64,000 nucleotides of DNA from G965232465 sp965232465 (GTDB lineage: Bacteria > Pseudomonadota > Alphaproteobacteria > JAQWUY01). Below the pieces are notes generated by a model, which worked only from the letters and a program-made list of their open reading frames with translations, searched no databases and was not told where the DNA came from. Location of the stretch: positions 930,001-994,000 of the forward strand of contig OZ246977.1 in the NCBI GenBank assembly GCA_965232465.1, in the 5' to 3' direction. Position numbers and translations under genes: made by a program. Below are positions 37,871 to 52,800 of the stretch, one piece after another; the first letter of the stretch is position 1, and the number at the start of each line of letters is the position of its first letter.

Positions 37871-40800
37871 ATGAAAAAAATGTTTTTGGCTGGTGCTAGC
37901 TTATTGGTTTTGTCAGCAATTACACCAGCGCTTACCAATGATGCAGACAAGGTGGTTAATGCCACGGGTAATTTGCTGATTGATACGATTAACAAAAGGG
38001 GTATATTCGAATGGATACGAGGCGGGATCGGTTATACAGACAAAACTCTCAATTTGGATATTACCGCTTTTAGTAACCTGTCGGAAACAAAAGACACGGT
38101 TACATATATACAAACTTCTTATAATCGTCAGAAATCGACGAATCGATTAAACTTGGGATTGGGGTATCGAAAACTTATCGATACAACAGCTACCCCGTTG
38201 ATTGTTGGGGTCAATGCGTTTATTGATAGCAAGGATGGGACAAGGAATATACTTGCTTTTAAGGCATCGGAAAACTTCCAACGGTTTAGTGTGGGGGCGG
38301 AATTGAAAACTGCCCGTTTTGGTCTGTCGGCAAACCTATATCGCCCTATTGGCAATAATATTATCGACGATAAAAAGGTATTACGAGGCTGGGATATAAC
38401 AGCTAAGGGCAATATCCCCAATTATGAGCAGGTGTCTGTGGGGGTCAATACATATGAATTCGACGGGGTTGAGGATACAGTTGTTAAGGGCAATAAACTG
38501 CTGGCGGAATTTCGCCCTAATCCTGTGATAACAATACGGGGGGAATATGACAAACCCAGCGGCGAATCGGCACAGACCGATATATCGGTCGATTTTAAAC
38601 TGGCATTCGGCAAACCCATACAAGACCAGTTACAGTCTGCCCCTGTATCGGGTGCAAGTCCTGTGTGGCACAAACGCTATGATAAAGTCGAGCGGCACTA
38701 TGATATTAAAACGGCAGAGGTGGACAGCACCCCTGTCCTTGGGAATACTCTGAGTGCTGCGGACAAAACAGCGAATAAAATCAGTGCTGGGGATGGTGTA
38801 ACAGAGCAAACCGCATACGCCCTACAGAATGGGGAACAATACGATGTGGCAGACTTTATTGGCAACATTCCCGATAGCCTAAAAACCACGGCTGGGGTGA
38901 TTGATCCGAATAAAGTTACGGTAACAGTCGAAAAAGTCGGTGGCGATGGAGTTAAGAGTACAGACTATGAACTGTACGCAAGTGATGGTAGCACTGTCAT
39001 TGCCCTTGAAGCCATACAAGCGGACAGCCAGCTTAAAGATATAGTGGGGGTCAAATCTGCCACCTTAAAATTAACATACAGTGCCGATGGATTTGAGAAT
39101 CGGGTTGTATATGTACAAACCGATAGTGCTTTCACAGGATCCTTAATCATGGCAAATCTTGTTGTGCCATATGCGTCTGGGACTGTAACGGTAAGTACGG
39201 CAGAGATACTGGATAAATTAACCGTATCCGGCAGCCAAACGCAAAAATCCGATTGGACAGTTAAAAGCCTAGCAGATACAGATGATCATGGGAATCTTAC
39301 AGTTAATGGCAAGACTCTGACTGTATCCGGGACAATTGGTACACCTACCACTGTAACGGTTGTATTCGAACATGATAATGATGAATATGCGGACCAGACC
39401 AAAACCTTTGAACTATCCACAGGTGCGGGTACACTGAGTTCCGGCACCCGTACAGGATTAAGCGGTAAATGGGGCAAGACATTTGCAGCCGCAGATTATA
39501 AATTAAAAACTTCTGATACGGTTGGGGATGTGGCGGTCACCTTTACCAAGGGGGATACATCGAACGCAGGCGATTTCAGATTCTCTATTTTACCCAATAG
39601 TGATGGCGACAAAGGGGGTAAGACTGCCACTACCGCAGGTATTGTTACAGGTAGCTTAACAGGGGCGATTAACGCTAATACAGGTTCGATTGATGGAACC
39701 AAACTAACCAAATCAGGAACCTTGTTGGTAAAAATTGTCCGTGTGGCAAAAGATGGATTACCGGAAATCACAGAGTATGAAAATATCACTGTACATAAGC
39801 AAACCCAATCGGATCACACAAGCTTTACTGTATCTGCTTCACCGATTACATGGGCAACGGCTAGCACAGCGGTTACTTATACCGCAGCGAACGCCCCTGC
39901 GGATATTGGTATGGTCACATATACCTTGACACCGGCGGGTACCACCGCAGGTACTGCTATTACAGTGGCATCTTCGGATGGTAAGATTGCAAAGACCACC
40001 CAAAGTGGTGTGGTAAAAGTGAAGGTCACATATGCGGCAAACGATAAGTATGAAGCTATGACCCACGATATAGATGTAGCTGTGAATAAACGGACAACAA
40101 TACCGGCAAGTATCATAACCGCAGCAAAGATAATTGTACCATATATACCCGATGTATCTGGCACTAAGGCGGTAAGTACGGACGATATACTCGATGGATT
40201 ATTCACAAGCGGTAGTGCCAAAAGCGATTGGAGCGTAAAAAGCCTAGCGGGTACTGATAGCAAAATTACCATTGCTAATGACAAAAAGAGTATGACCATT
40301 ATAGGGAAAATCGCCACACCTATCACCATTACAGTTGTATTAACAAGTGTCAAATATGAAGATATAACCAAAACCTTTGCACTGTCCACACGGGCAGTGC
40401 AAGTGATTGATGGCACACCCACAGGACTAACTGGTAAATGGGGCAAGGGGACTGTTACCCCGGATTATAAATTAGACCTTACAGATCAAGGTCAAACATT
40501 CGTTAAAGCCACGGATTACACTTTCTCAGTTGTGTCCAGTAATGATGGGGGTAAAGGGGGCAAGGACGCCACCACTGCGGGTATATTTAGTAGCAATCCC
40601 ATTAGCAACGCCAAAACTGGGGCTATTGATAGCAGCAAGCTGACCAAATCGGGTAAGCTGTTAATAAAGATTGTACGGGCGGCAAAAGGTACAGGGGCAA
40701 ATGCCGTCGCCGCAGCCACAGACTATGTGAATTTTGATGTAACAAAACAGGTATTGGGTACGGATGTAACGACCATCCCGACCATATCAAATGGCGGGGA

Positions 40801-43800
40801 CAATAAATGGAAAACAGGAAATGCCAAGTTTGACCTAACCTATAGCAACCTGCCCGGTGGTCTGGCGGCGAATGCGTTTACATGGGCGGTTGCGGGTAAA
40901 ACCGGTGCTGTGCCCAGTGGCACATTAGCCATCGATGCGGATGGTAAAATCAGTGGGGCAACATCGAGCGGTACAGTGGTTATTACTTTAACCGCCAAAG
41001 GGGATAAATATAGTGGTAGTTTGACCCTAGCGGACTTTGCCATTGCCAAGCAAACAGCAACGGATTCGTTAAGCATGGCGGATCTTGTCATATCCTATGC
41101 GTCTAGGGATGGGAATAGAACGGTTACCACCGCTGAGATACTGGGGCAATTGTCTGTATCAGGGGGACAAACCCAAAAATCTGAGTGGACACTGGCAAGC
41201 GTTGCCAATACGGATAACAATGGCGACCTTGCTGTAACGGGTAGTGGCAAAACCCTGACCATATCCGATGAGATCACCACAAAAACCACTGTAACCGCTG
41301 TATTTTCACATCCTGCGTATGCGGACAAGACTGCAACCTTTGAATTGTCGACGGAGCCGTCGAAGATAAGTACAGGGGGGCGCATCGGGTCAGGCAAGTG
41401 GGGGAAATCGTATACCACGAATTATAAGTTAAGACCTTCGGTGGGGAGTGTAAATTTTGTAAGTACAGATTATACCTTCTCTATCATTGCCAATGGGGGC
41501 GATGATGGCAGTGGCAAAACCCAAACCACCGCAGGTATTATCGATGGTGATGATTATACAGGGGCAATTAACATCAGGACTGGGGCGATTGATGGGACGA
41601 AGCTCACCAAATCAGGGTCGTTGTTGATAAAAATCGTCCGTGCCAAAAGGGGCAATGTGGATGCGGTAACCGAATATCAAAACTTTACGGTACGCAAACA
41701 AGAGGGTAGCGACCATACGGGCTTTGCGGTTACTGCGGGGGCGATTACCTGGAACGCAAATAGCCAAACCGTTTCGTATAACGACAATACAAACAAACCT
41801 GCGGGGATTAGCACCAGTCCCACATACACCTTGACAGCATCGGGGACAACAGCGGGGACACCCTCAGGAAGTGGTGCTATTACAGTATCTTCGGATGGTA
41901 AGATTGCTAACACCAGCAAAAGTGGGGTGGTAAAAGTGCTGGTTACCTATCCCGCCAACGATAAATATGAAACGATTACCAGAAATGTGGATGTAGCCGT
42001 CAATAAACAAGCGGGGACGGGTGCATTAAGCATGGGGAACCTTGTAATACCGTATGCGTCGGGCAATGTAACGGTAAGCACCGCCACCATCACAGGGAAA
42101 TTATCTGTGCCAAATAATGGTTTAGGGGCAACATCTGATTGGACACTTAAAAGCCTAGCAAATACGGATAATAATAGCAACATTACTTTTAATGGACTAA
42201 ATCTGAGCATAAGCGGGGCAATTAGCACCGCTACCACCATTACCGCTACATTTGCAAGCGATAAATATACAGATAAGACCGCCACTTTTGAACTATCCAC
42301 TGGGACTGGGGTTCTGAGTACGGGCGATGCCCGTACGGGGTTAAGAGGTAAATGGGGTGTAGGGTTTAGCACAGCGGCGGATTATAAGTTAAAACTGTCT
42401 GATACGGTGGGCGATACAACGGCTACCTTTAAAGATGATGGCACTACGGATGATTTCACCTTCTCTATTTTACCGAACAGTGATGGGGACAAAGGGGGTA
42501 AAACGAAAACCACCGCAGGTATTGCACAATCTGGGGCGATTGACAGTAAGACAGGGGCGATTGATGCCAGCAAACTCACCAAATCGGGGATCTTGTTGGT
42601 AAAAATCGTTCGCAAAGCCAAAGGCGGATTGCCTGCGTTAACAGAGTATGAAAACATCACAGTAACCAAACAAGATAGTAACGACCACACAGGGTTTACG
42701 GTGTCTGCTGGGGCTATTACATGGAATGTAAATAGCCAAACCGTTAGCTATAACGACAGTACAAACAAACCTGCGGGGATTAGCACAAGTCCTACATACA
42801 CCTTGACAGCATTGGGAACAACGGCAGGTACGACCACAGGGGCGAATGCTATCACGGTGGCGTCGAGCGACGGTAAGATTGCCAACACTAACAAAAGTGG
42901 GGTGGTAAAAGTGTTGGTTACCTACGCAGCCAACGATAAATATGAAACGATTACCCGGAATGTGGATGTACCTGTTAATAAGCAAAATCTTGCTACTGCT
43001 CTTGGTGTTAATAAACCCACCTTTACCCTTACAGGCAACAGCAAGTGGGGGGCAAAAATCCCCTTGACATTTAGCAGATTCCCCAACGGAAAAGGCTTCG
43101 GTGATTATGATTGGACCGCACCGGGTAAAACAGCACAAGATACCCCGACTGGTACACTGACGGTTGCGGCGGATGGATTAACAGGGGCAACATCGGGCGG
43201 CATAGTTACCCTTACCATGGCGGCAAAATCCAATGATGAAAAATACAGCGGTAGTGTAGCCCTTGGGGATATTACCATCTTAAAGCAAGATGCACCCTGG
43301 GTGGTGAATCCTAAGTATGCCAGTGCAACAGAAGCGTTAAAAACCGCAAATAGATTGACAAAGGATACATTTGTATCAATGATTCTTCATGGGGGTACAG
43401 ATGATTTTGCCCTTCGTGGTCCCATCAAAAACGATAAAGTAACCATAACCCATATCACAGATATTTCAGATATTACAAACCAAGACAATACCATAACCGC
43501 TGCGGTTATTGATACAACCGCCACCGAGAATATAAAATTCCAAAAAATAGGACCTGTAACCCTGACAGGCAACGCAGGTGCTATGATAAGTGCGGCACAA
43601 ACAGAATTACAATCACATAATCTTATTGGAATCAGCAAAGTATCGAATAATATAGCCCATAAAAACAAGGCTCTTAAACTGCGGATTCAAGTGCCTGCGG
43701 ATAAAAAATATAAAGTATTTGACACAACTTTATACTTTATAACAGATGCCACGACAAAAGCGATTGCAACACGCCCGGTGGGGGCAACATCCAGATTATC

Positions 43801-46800
43801 CGCCAAAGTCTGGGGCAGTGCCATTACCAATGCGGATTATAACTTACCCACCAGTATAAAGGTGGGTGGGCAAACCTATGACAGCTTAACATATACCTTT
43901 AAGGTTACGGGTAGTACTGTGGGCGGTATTAACAAAGACGATGTATTGACCAATGGGGCAATTGCCGCCAACACCACAACCGATTCAGGTACTATTACTG
44001 TGGAAATCACCCGTGCCGCTATTCCAGGTGAAGTGGCACAAGCCACACAAACTGTTACCATTCCTGTTACGAAAAAGACACTAACAGTCCCAGTGATTCC
44101 CGATAAGGCGAATGTGAAAAGTATATTTCCATCTAGTGGTGGAATTTCCATTAAAACTGGGGATGGTTCATCGTCTAATCCATTCCAATTAGAAAGCAAT
44201 CGTAATTATCGTTTTGGTAGCTTTATCACACCCGCACAGCGTCCTTTACAAAATCCATCAACATTGAAACTGTACATAACGGATCCATTTACCCTTCAAC
44301 ATGAAAAAAATGGAAGAGTACATGGAGATTTTGAATTACGGGATGGGGGGGCTAGTCATAGCGGTTTAGGCACACAGATTACCAGTTTTGCCTCCGGCAA
44401 TCCCATTAATTTCAATGGGGTAATACATGATACCAAGAATACTCACCCCAAGGATAAGGCTGTTACAATCCGACTTGAATATACCTATGTAAATCCAAAC
44501 CCAGACAAGTACGAAGATGTGGTTGTAAATGTATATATAAAAACAGAAGGGGATGTTATATCATCGTTGTCGCAACCTGTTGGGGCGACAAACCCACCCA
44601 ACAAACCTTGGGGCAGTGCCATTACCAATGCGGATTATAAATTACCCCGTCAAGTAGATGGTGTTTCCCATAGCAGTTTAACATATACCTTTAAGGTTAC
44701 AGGCAGCACTGTGGGCGGTGTTAATGTAGGCGATGTTTTAACCAATGGGGGTATTGCTACCAACACCACAACCGATTCAGGTACGATTACTGTGGAAATT
44801 ACCCGTGCCGCTATCCCAAATCAGGTGGCAAAAGCAACGCAAACGGTTACCATTCCCGTGGGTAAGAAAAATGTTGCGGATATTACTAATCCGACGGTTG
44901 CCAGCACCAATGCCAAATGGAAAACTGGGGGGGGCAAAATCCCCTTGTCATTTAGCGGCTTGCCCAGTGGCACAACCTTTGGGGATTATACATGGACTGT
45001 GGCAGGTAAAACAGCGGCAACAACACCCACTGGTAATATGAGCGTTGCATCGGATGGGTTAATCGGGGCAACATCGGGCGGTACAGTTATCCTTACCATG
45101 AAGGCAAAATCCAACGATGACAAATACAGCGGTAGTGTAGCCCTTGGGGATCTTACCATTGCTAAGCAAGATGCACCCTGGGTGGTGAATCCTAAGTATG
45201 CCAGTGCAACAGAAGCGTTAAAAACCGCAAACAGATTGACAAAGGATACGGATGCATCGATGATTCTTCACGGGGGCACAGCTGATTTTGCTCTTCGTGG
45301 TCCCATTGCAAACGATAAAGTAACCGTAACCCCTATAACAAATATTTCAGATATTACAAACCAAGACAATACCATAACCGCTGCGGTTATTGATACAACC
45401 GCCACAGAAAATATTAAATTCCGAATAAGTGGATCCCCACCCGTAACGCTGACGGGTACAGCAGGTGCTATTATAGCCGCCATGCAAAAAGAATTGCAAT
45501 CTGATAAACTTGTTGGAATCCGTAAAGTATCGGATAATAGAGCCCACAAAGACAAAGCCCTTAAACTGCGGATTCAAGTGCCTGCGGATAAAAAATATAC
45601 AGCATTTGATGAGACTTTATACTTTGTAACATCCAGCACCACAAAAGCGATTGGAACACAACCGGTCGGGGCAACACCCACATTACCCGCCAGAGTCTGG
45701 GGCAGTGCCATTACCAATGCGGATTATAACTTACCCACCAGTATAAAGGTGGGTGGGCAAACCTATAACAGTTTAACATATACCTTTAAGGTTACGGGTA
45801 GTACTGTGGGCGGTGTTAACAAAGACGATGTGTTAACCAATGGGGCAATTGCCGCCAACACCACAACCGATTCAGGTACTATTACCGTGCAAATCACCCG
45901 TGCCGCTATTCCAGGTGAGGTGGCACAAGCCACACAAACCGTTACCATTCCTGTGGTTAAAAAGACCCTAGCGTCTCCAACAGCTCAAGCAAGGGCGAAT
46001 GTGAAAGCTAAGCATGGGGATCTGGTCGTTGCAAGCGGAGATGGTTCATCAAGTAGCCCATTCCAGTTAGCAAATAATCAATTTTATGATTTGAATGTCT
46101 TTGTGAAATCCGCATCGACTCCTTTAACGAACCCGACAAAAATAAAACTGTACTACACAGCTGGTACCCTTCAACATGAAAAAAATGGAAGAGTACACGG
46201 AGATTTTGAATTATACGATGGAGTAGGTTCCACTAATAGCGGTTCAGGCACACAGATTACCAGTTTTGCCTCCGGCAATCCCATTAATTTCAATGGGGTA
46301 ATACATGATGCCAAGAATACTTCCCCTAAGGATAAGGCTATTACCATCCGACTTGAATATACCTATGTAAATCCAAACCCAGACAAGTACGAAGATGTGG
46401 CACCTGTAAATGTATATATAAAAACACAAGGGGATGTTGTATCATCGTTGTCGCAACCTGTTGGGGCGACAAACCCACCCAACAAACCTTGGGGCAGTGC
46501 CATTACCACTGCGGATTATAAATTACCCCGTCAAGTAGGTGGTGTTTCCCATAGCAGTTTAACATATACCTTTAAGGTTACAGGCAGCACTGTGGGCGGT
46601 GTTAATGTAGGCGATGTGTTAACCAATGGGGGTATTGCCACCAACACCACAACCGATTCAGGTACGATTACTGTGGAAATTACCCGTGCCGCTATCCCAA
46701 ATCAGGTGGCAAAAGCAACGCAAACGGTTACCATTCCCGTGGGTAAGAAAAATGTTGCAACGGATGTAACGAAACCGACTGTGTCCAGCACTAATGCCAA

Positions 46801-49800
46801 ATGGAAAACTGGGGGGGGCAAAATCCCCTTGGCATTTAGCGGCTTGCCCACCGGAACAACCTTTGGGAATTATACATGGACTGTGACGGGTAAAACAAAC
46901 GATGCACCCGATGCAATCGCTGCGGGGCTAGGCATTGCGGCGGATGGCTTAACCGGGGCGATCTCTGGTGGTACGGTAGTTATTACCATGAAGGCAAAAT
47001 CCAATGATGACAAATATACAGGACAAGTGAACCTTGCGGACTTTTCTATTGCCAAGCAAACGGCGACAGATACCCTAAGCATGGCGGATCTTGTCATATC
47101 CTATGCGTCTGGGGATGGGAATAGAACGGTTACCACCGCTGAGATACTGGGGCAATTGTCTGTATCAGGGGGACAAACACAAAAATCTGAGTGGACATTG
47201 GTAAGCGTTGCCGATACAGATAACAACGGCGACCTTGCCGTAACGGGCGGTGGTAAAACCCTGACCATATCCGATGAAATACCCACCAAGACGACCGTTA
47301 CCGCCGTATTATCACACCCTGCATATGAAAATAAGACTGTGACATTTGAATTGTCGACGGATCCATCGCAGATAAGCACAGGGGCACGCAGCGGATCAGG
47401 AAAATGGGGTTCAGGGGCAGATGGCTATACCACAGATTACAAATTAAGAGGTTCGGTGGGGAGTGTAACATTTGCAGCAAGTGATTATACCTTCTCTATC
47501 ATTGCCAGCGGGGGCGATGATGGCAGTGGTCTGACGCAAACCACCACAGGTATTGTTGATGGTGATGATTACACAGGGGCAATTAACATCAGAACGGGTA
47601 AAATTGATGGGGACAAGCTGACCAAATCAGGAACCTTATTGGTAAAAATCGTCCGTGCCGCAAAAGGCACCGGTGCATCCAGAGTAAATGCGGTAACCGA
47701 ATACCAAAACTTTACGGTGGGCAAACAAGATAAAAGCGATCACCCAAACTTTTTGGTGACTGTGGTTGATGTTATACCCCAATGGGCATCGTCCCGTGCC
47801 ATAGTTGCATATCGCACCCAAAACGAACCTTCGGGCACTGAATTGCGAAAATTCTCTGTACTACCGATGGGGACAACCGCCGGTCCCACCACAGGGGCAA
47901 ACGCTGTGGCGGTGCAACCGAATGTGGGAGCTCCTATCACAAATATTACCCGTGCTGGTGTGGTAAAAGTGCGTGTTACCTATGCGGCCAACGCTAAGTA
48001 TGAAACCATGACCTTCGATCTGGATGTGCCCATCAACAAGCAAACGGTAGCGGCAAATACCCTAACTGTGAAAAATCTTGTTGTCATGTTTAGTGGAACC
48101 CGTGATAAAACCGTTAGCACCGCCGATGTACTGCGTCAATTATCTGTATCCGGCACACAAAAATCCGATTGGACCCTAAAAAGCCTAGCAAAAAGTGCGA
48201 GTGTGGCGGATGATACATTGGAAATCAGTACAGACAAAAAGAGCATGACTGTGAAAAAGGCAATCACCGCAGGCACAGCGATTACCGCCGTATTCGAAAG
48301 CACAAAATACACAGATGTAACAAAAACCTTTACATTGTCCACAACGGCAGGAGCGACTGGAGCCCGTCCCCCTAGTGGTGTGTCCCCACAACTAAAATTG
48401 ACTACGGACACCCCCACGGGGTCAGGAATATGGGGTAAATCGTATACTACGGATTATAAACTAAATCTTAATAATGGGCAATTTGATAAAACCACAGATT
48501 ATACTTTTTCTATTGTGGCCGCTGGGGGCAATGATGGCAGTGGTAAGACACCCACCACCGCAGGTATTATCGATGGCAATGATTATACGGGGGCTATTAA
48601 CAGCAGAACCGGGGCTATTACGGCAACCAAACTGACCCAATCAGGGACATTGTTGATAAAAATTGTCCGTGCCAAATCTGGAACTACGACAGTTACAGAG
48701 TATTATAACTTAACCGTTGGTAAACAAGAACTGGCAATCGATATTACCAAACCGACTTTGGGTATTCCAAGTGGTACCAATAATATATGGAGGGATGGTG
48801 GGGGCAATATCCCCATCGACTTTAACGGATTGCCCAGTGCCTTTGACGATTATGCGTGGACAGTGGCAGGGAAACAAAACGATGCCCCCGATACAACCGG
48901 TGCGGGGCTGAGCATTACATCCAGTGGCGTAATGGGGGCATTATCAGGCGGTACAGTGGTGGTTACCATGAAGGCAAAAAGCCGTGATGTCAAATACCAA
49001 GGACAAGTAACCTTCGATTTTGCCATTGGTAAACAAACAATCCCGTCTCCGCTGAGCATTGCACAGATTGCTAAGTTGTATACGACTGGGAATGTAACCG
49101 TTAGCGAAGCGGATATACGGGCACAGCTCTCTGTATCGGGTAAAACCCAAAAAGCCGATTGGACTTTAAAAAGTCTATCCGTGCCACAGGGGACAACAAA
49201 TCTTGCCGTCGATAGCGGTGGCAAGAGCCTGACCATATCAGGGGCAATAGGCACGCCTACTGGTGTAACAGCTACATTTACACACAAAAAATATACAGAT
49301 GTACAGACCAGTTTTAAAGTGTTTACACAAGCAAGGAGTATGTTTACACAAATCCCCACAGGCACAGGAAAATGGGGTATGTCCGGCGATGTACTTCAAA
49401 CCTATACCACCAATTATTACCTCGATACGACCGGGGGCTTTAGCAAAGGTACACAAACCCGAAGAGGCAATTACACCTTTGAAATTGTGCCCTCTGGGAC
49501 CCGTGTTGCCGGTTTCACATCGACCACATCAGGTATTGTGCGAGGCAATGGGTATAGTAGCACTATTAACGCCAACACTGGGGACATTGCAGCATTCAAC
49601 CTAACAAGGGGGGGTACACTGTTGATCAAGATTACCCGTGATGCACTAAGTGCATCCGTACCCCAATTGGTAGCCTATCAAAACTTTACGGTCGGTAAGC
49701 AAGAGCTAGGGGTCGATCGCTTAACCAGCAGCACCGTAACCAAAGAAACAGGTGAAGATGGCAAATGGAAATCCAGTTCCAGTGACAAGATTGACCTAAA

Positions 49801-52800
49801 ATATCCTAGCTCCCCCACTGACATACAATTTGATTGGACGGTGGCAAGAAAATCGGGCAACCACCCCACCGGGACATTACAAATCGATAATGCTGGGGAC
49901 ATCAGCGGGGCAACCTCCGGCGGTACGGTGGTTACCACCATCACCGCCAAAGCTAGCGACCCCAAATATGAGGGCAAACAAGACTATGAATTTACCATTG
50001 GCAAACAAACCACAACCGATACATTAGCCTTTGACGCCCTTATTGTGCCGGAACCCTCCGGTGGTCCTACAACTGTTACCTATGCCGATATATTACAGAA
50101 TTTAAAAGTAACAGGGGCAAACGCATTAACCAAAGCATCCGAATGGACAGTGAAAAAAGTAACGGTTCCAGGGAATCTTCCGGCGGTGGAGGATTTACCT
50201 GTGTTTAACAGGATATTGGTAAAATTGTCCATTAACACCGCCAAAGCCATTACCATAACACTGGAACACCCGGCGTATGCAGATAAGGATGTAAACATTG
50301 ATGTGTCCACCAAAGCAAACCCCATCAGTACAGGTGTTCGCAGCGGTTCAGGAAAATGGGGTGCGGGTCAAACATATAGCACCGATTATAAGCTCAAAAC
50401 TTCTGGTACAGTGTCCGGTGTTACCACCGCAATATTTAATAAAAATACGGATTATACATTTTCTATTGTTACAGGTGCGGTGCCTAATGATGCACCGGCG
50501 GGGACAAAAGCGACCACCGCAGGTATTGCAACAGCAGGGGCAATTGGTGCTAAGACAGGGGCAATTGATGCCAGCAAACTGACCAAATCCGGGACCTTGT
50601 TGGTAAAAATCGTCCGTGCGGCAAAAGGGGGTATAAACGCAACCACAGAATATCAAAACTTTACTGTCAGTAAACAAGATAAAAGCGACCACACATACTT
50701 TAGAGTAACCGCCGATGCCCTTGCATGGTCGGGCGGTGTTGAGGAAAAGGTTACATATAAGGGAATAAACGCCCCTGCGGGCATTAGCGACAGCCCCACA
50801 TACTCCTTAATAACAGTGGGGACAACCGCCGGTACTGTAACAGGCGATGGTGTTGGTGCTGTGGATGTGGAATCTGATGGGGCGATTTCAGGCACCAGAG
50901 CGTCTGGTATCGTAAAAGTGAAGGTTACATACCCCGCCAACGATAAGTATGAAACGATGGATCTAACGGTGGATGTGCCCATTACACGCAGAGCAGGACT
51001 CACCGTTGCGGAGAGTGCATTTAAAGTTGCATATGCAAGGTCTGTCAAATGGGGGGGTACCATATCCCCAACCGTTACGGGGACTATGCCTAAGTCGCCG
51101 CACGATTTGGGTCCTCTTTATGTTCCCAGATATTCCATCACATCACGGACAAGTTTTGGTACCACAGCCATAGGCGGCACCATCAATCAGGGAACGGGCG
51201 TTATAACAAACACCCAGTCCTCTGGTACCATGGTCGTAACCGTCGAACACCCCCGTAATATTCGGTATGAAGCGGGAACATCAAAAGATATAACCGTAGC
51301 GTTTTTCCCAAAACCACAAGAGGCAGCTGCTAATGCAGGACATGGGCGTTTTAGTACGGGTGCTAATGGTACACCGACAATTTCAGATATTAGTAGTAAT
51401 TATAAAGATATTAGAGCATATGGGGGTGTCCTTGGGGGTATTAGACCTACTTTAACTATCAATGATTCAGGGAAATATCCAGTATCAGGTGCAAGATATC
51501 AATTTGATTATGCATTGTTCAAAGACGACGGTACACTATTATCCCCAAGTCAAGCAGTTACTGAATTTAACAGTGGGAATACCATACGCATCGGGTTGGG
51601 TAGCAATCCTAGATCTGATAAAGCGATAGAACTTGTATTCAAGTTCCCTGCTTCACCTGATGGTAAATATGGGAATAAGGATCTCTCAGTATACTGGCGT
51701 ACAACATCGGCGACGCCGACAACAACGGATACCCTATCCTTTGACGATTTTGTTGTAACGACTGCACCGGCGGCGTCTGGTGGTGTGAATGTTCCCTCCG
51801 CTGATATATTAAAACAGTTAAAAGTATCCGGGGGACAAACACAAAAATCCCAATGGACAATCAAAAAAATAACGGTTCCCAATACTGCACAAGGTGTCTC
51901 ATTGATCAGTGCAGGACAGGGGATAAATGTAAACGACAACCTTGGCACTGCAACCCTTACCATAACACTTGGACACCCTTCTTATAAAGATAAGGATGTA
52001 ACGATGAAGGTATCGAAAAGACTGAACCCCATCAGTACAGGTACCCGTAGCGGATCAGGAAAATGGGGTGCGGGTCAAACATATACCACCGATTATAAGT
52101 TAAAAACTTCCCTTACAGGATCCGGTGGTAGCACCGTAACATTTAATCAAAATACGGATTACGACTTTGAGATTGTTACGGGTGCGGTGCCTAATGATGC
52201 ACCATCGGGGACGCAAGCGACCACCACAGGTATTGCCACAACAGGGGCAATTGGTGTTAATACAGGGGCAATTGATGCCAGCAAACTGACCAAATCGGGG
52301 ACCTTATTGGTAAAAATCGTCCGTGCCGCCAAAGGGGGGATAAACCAAACCACAGAATATCAAAACTTTATCGTCAGTAAACAAGATAAAAGTGACCACA
52401 CAAACTTCAGTGTAACCGCCGATGCCATCGCATGGTCAGGGGGTAGTGAGAAAAAGGTTACATATAAACAAACAAATACCCCTGCGGGCATTAGCAACAG
52501 CCCCACATACTCCTTAATAACAGCGGGTACAACCGCCGGTACTGTAACAGGTGATGGTGTTGGTAGTGCAAATGTAAAATCTGATGGATCGATTTCAGGC
52601 ACCAGAGCATCTGGTATCGTAAAAGTGAAGGTTACATACCCCGCCAACGATAAGTATGAAACGATGGATCTAACGGTGGATGTGCCCATTACACGCAGAG
52701 CAGCAGTTACTGTTTCAGAGAGTACATTTAAGATTGCATATGGGGCTTCTAGATGGGGGCAACCAATATCCCCAACCCTTACGGGGACTATGCCTAAGTC

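Noticed and set aside
44935..46820. G8 runs inside adhesin 2 repeats as phase switches
   Set aside because: They encode the conserved 'KTGGGKIPL' and recur in each copy at the same length; at eight bases slippage is possible, but nothing in the sequence shows it.
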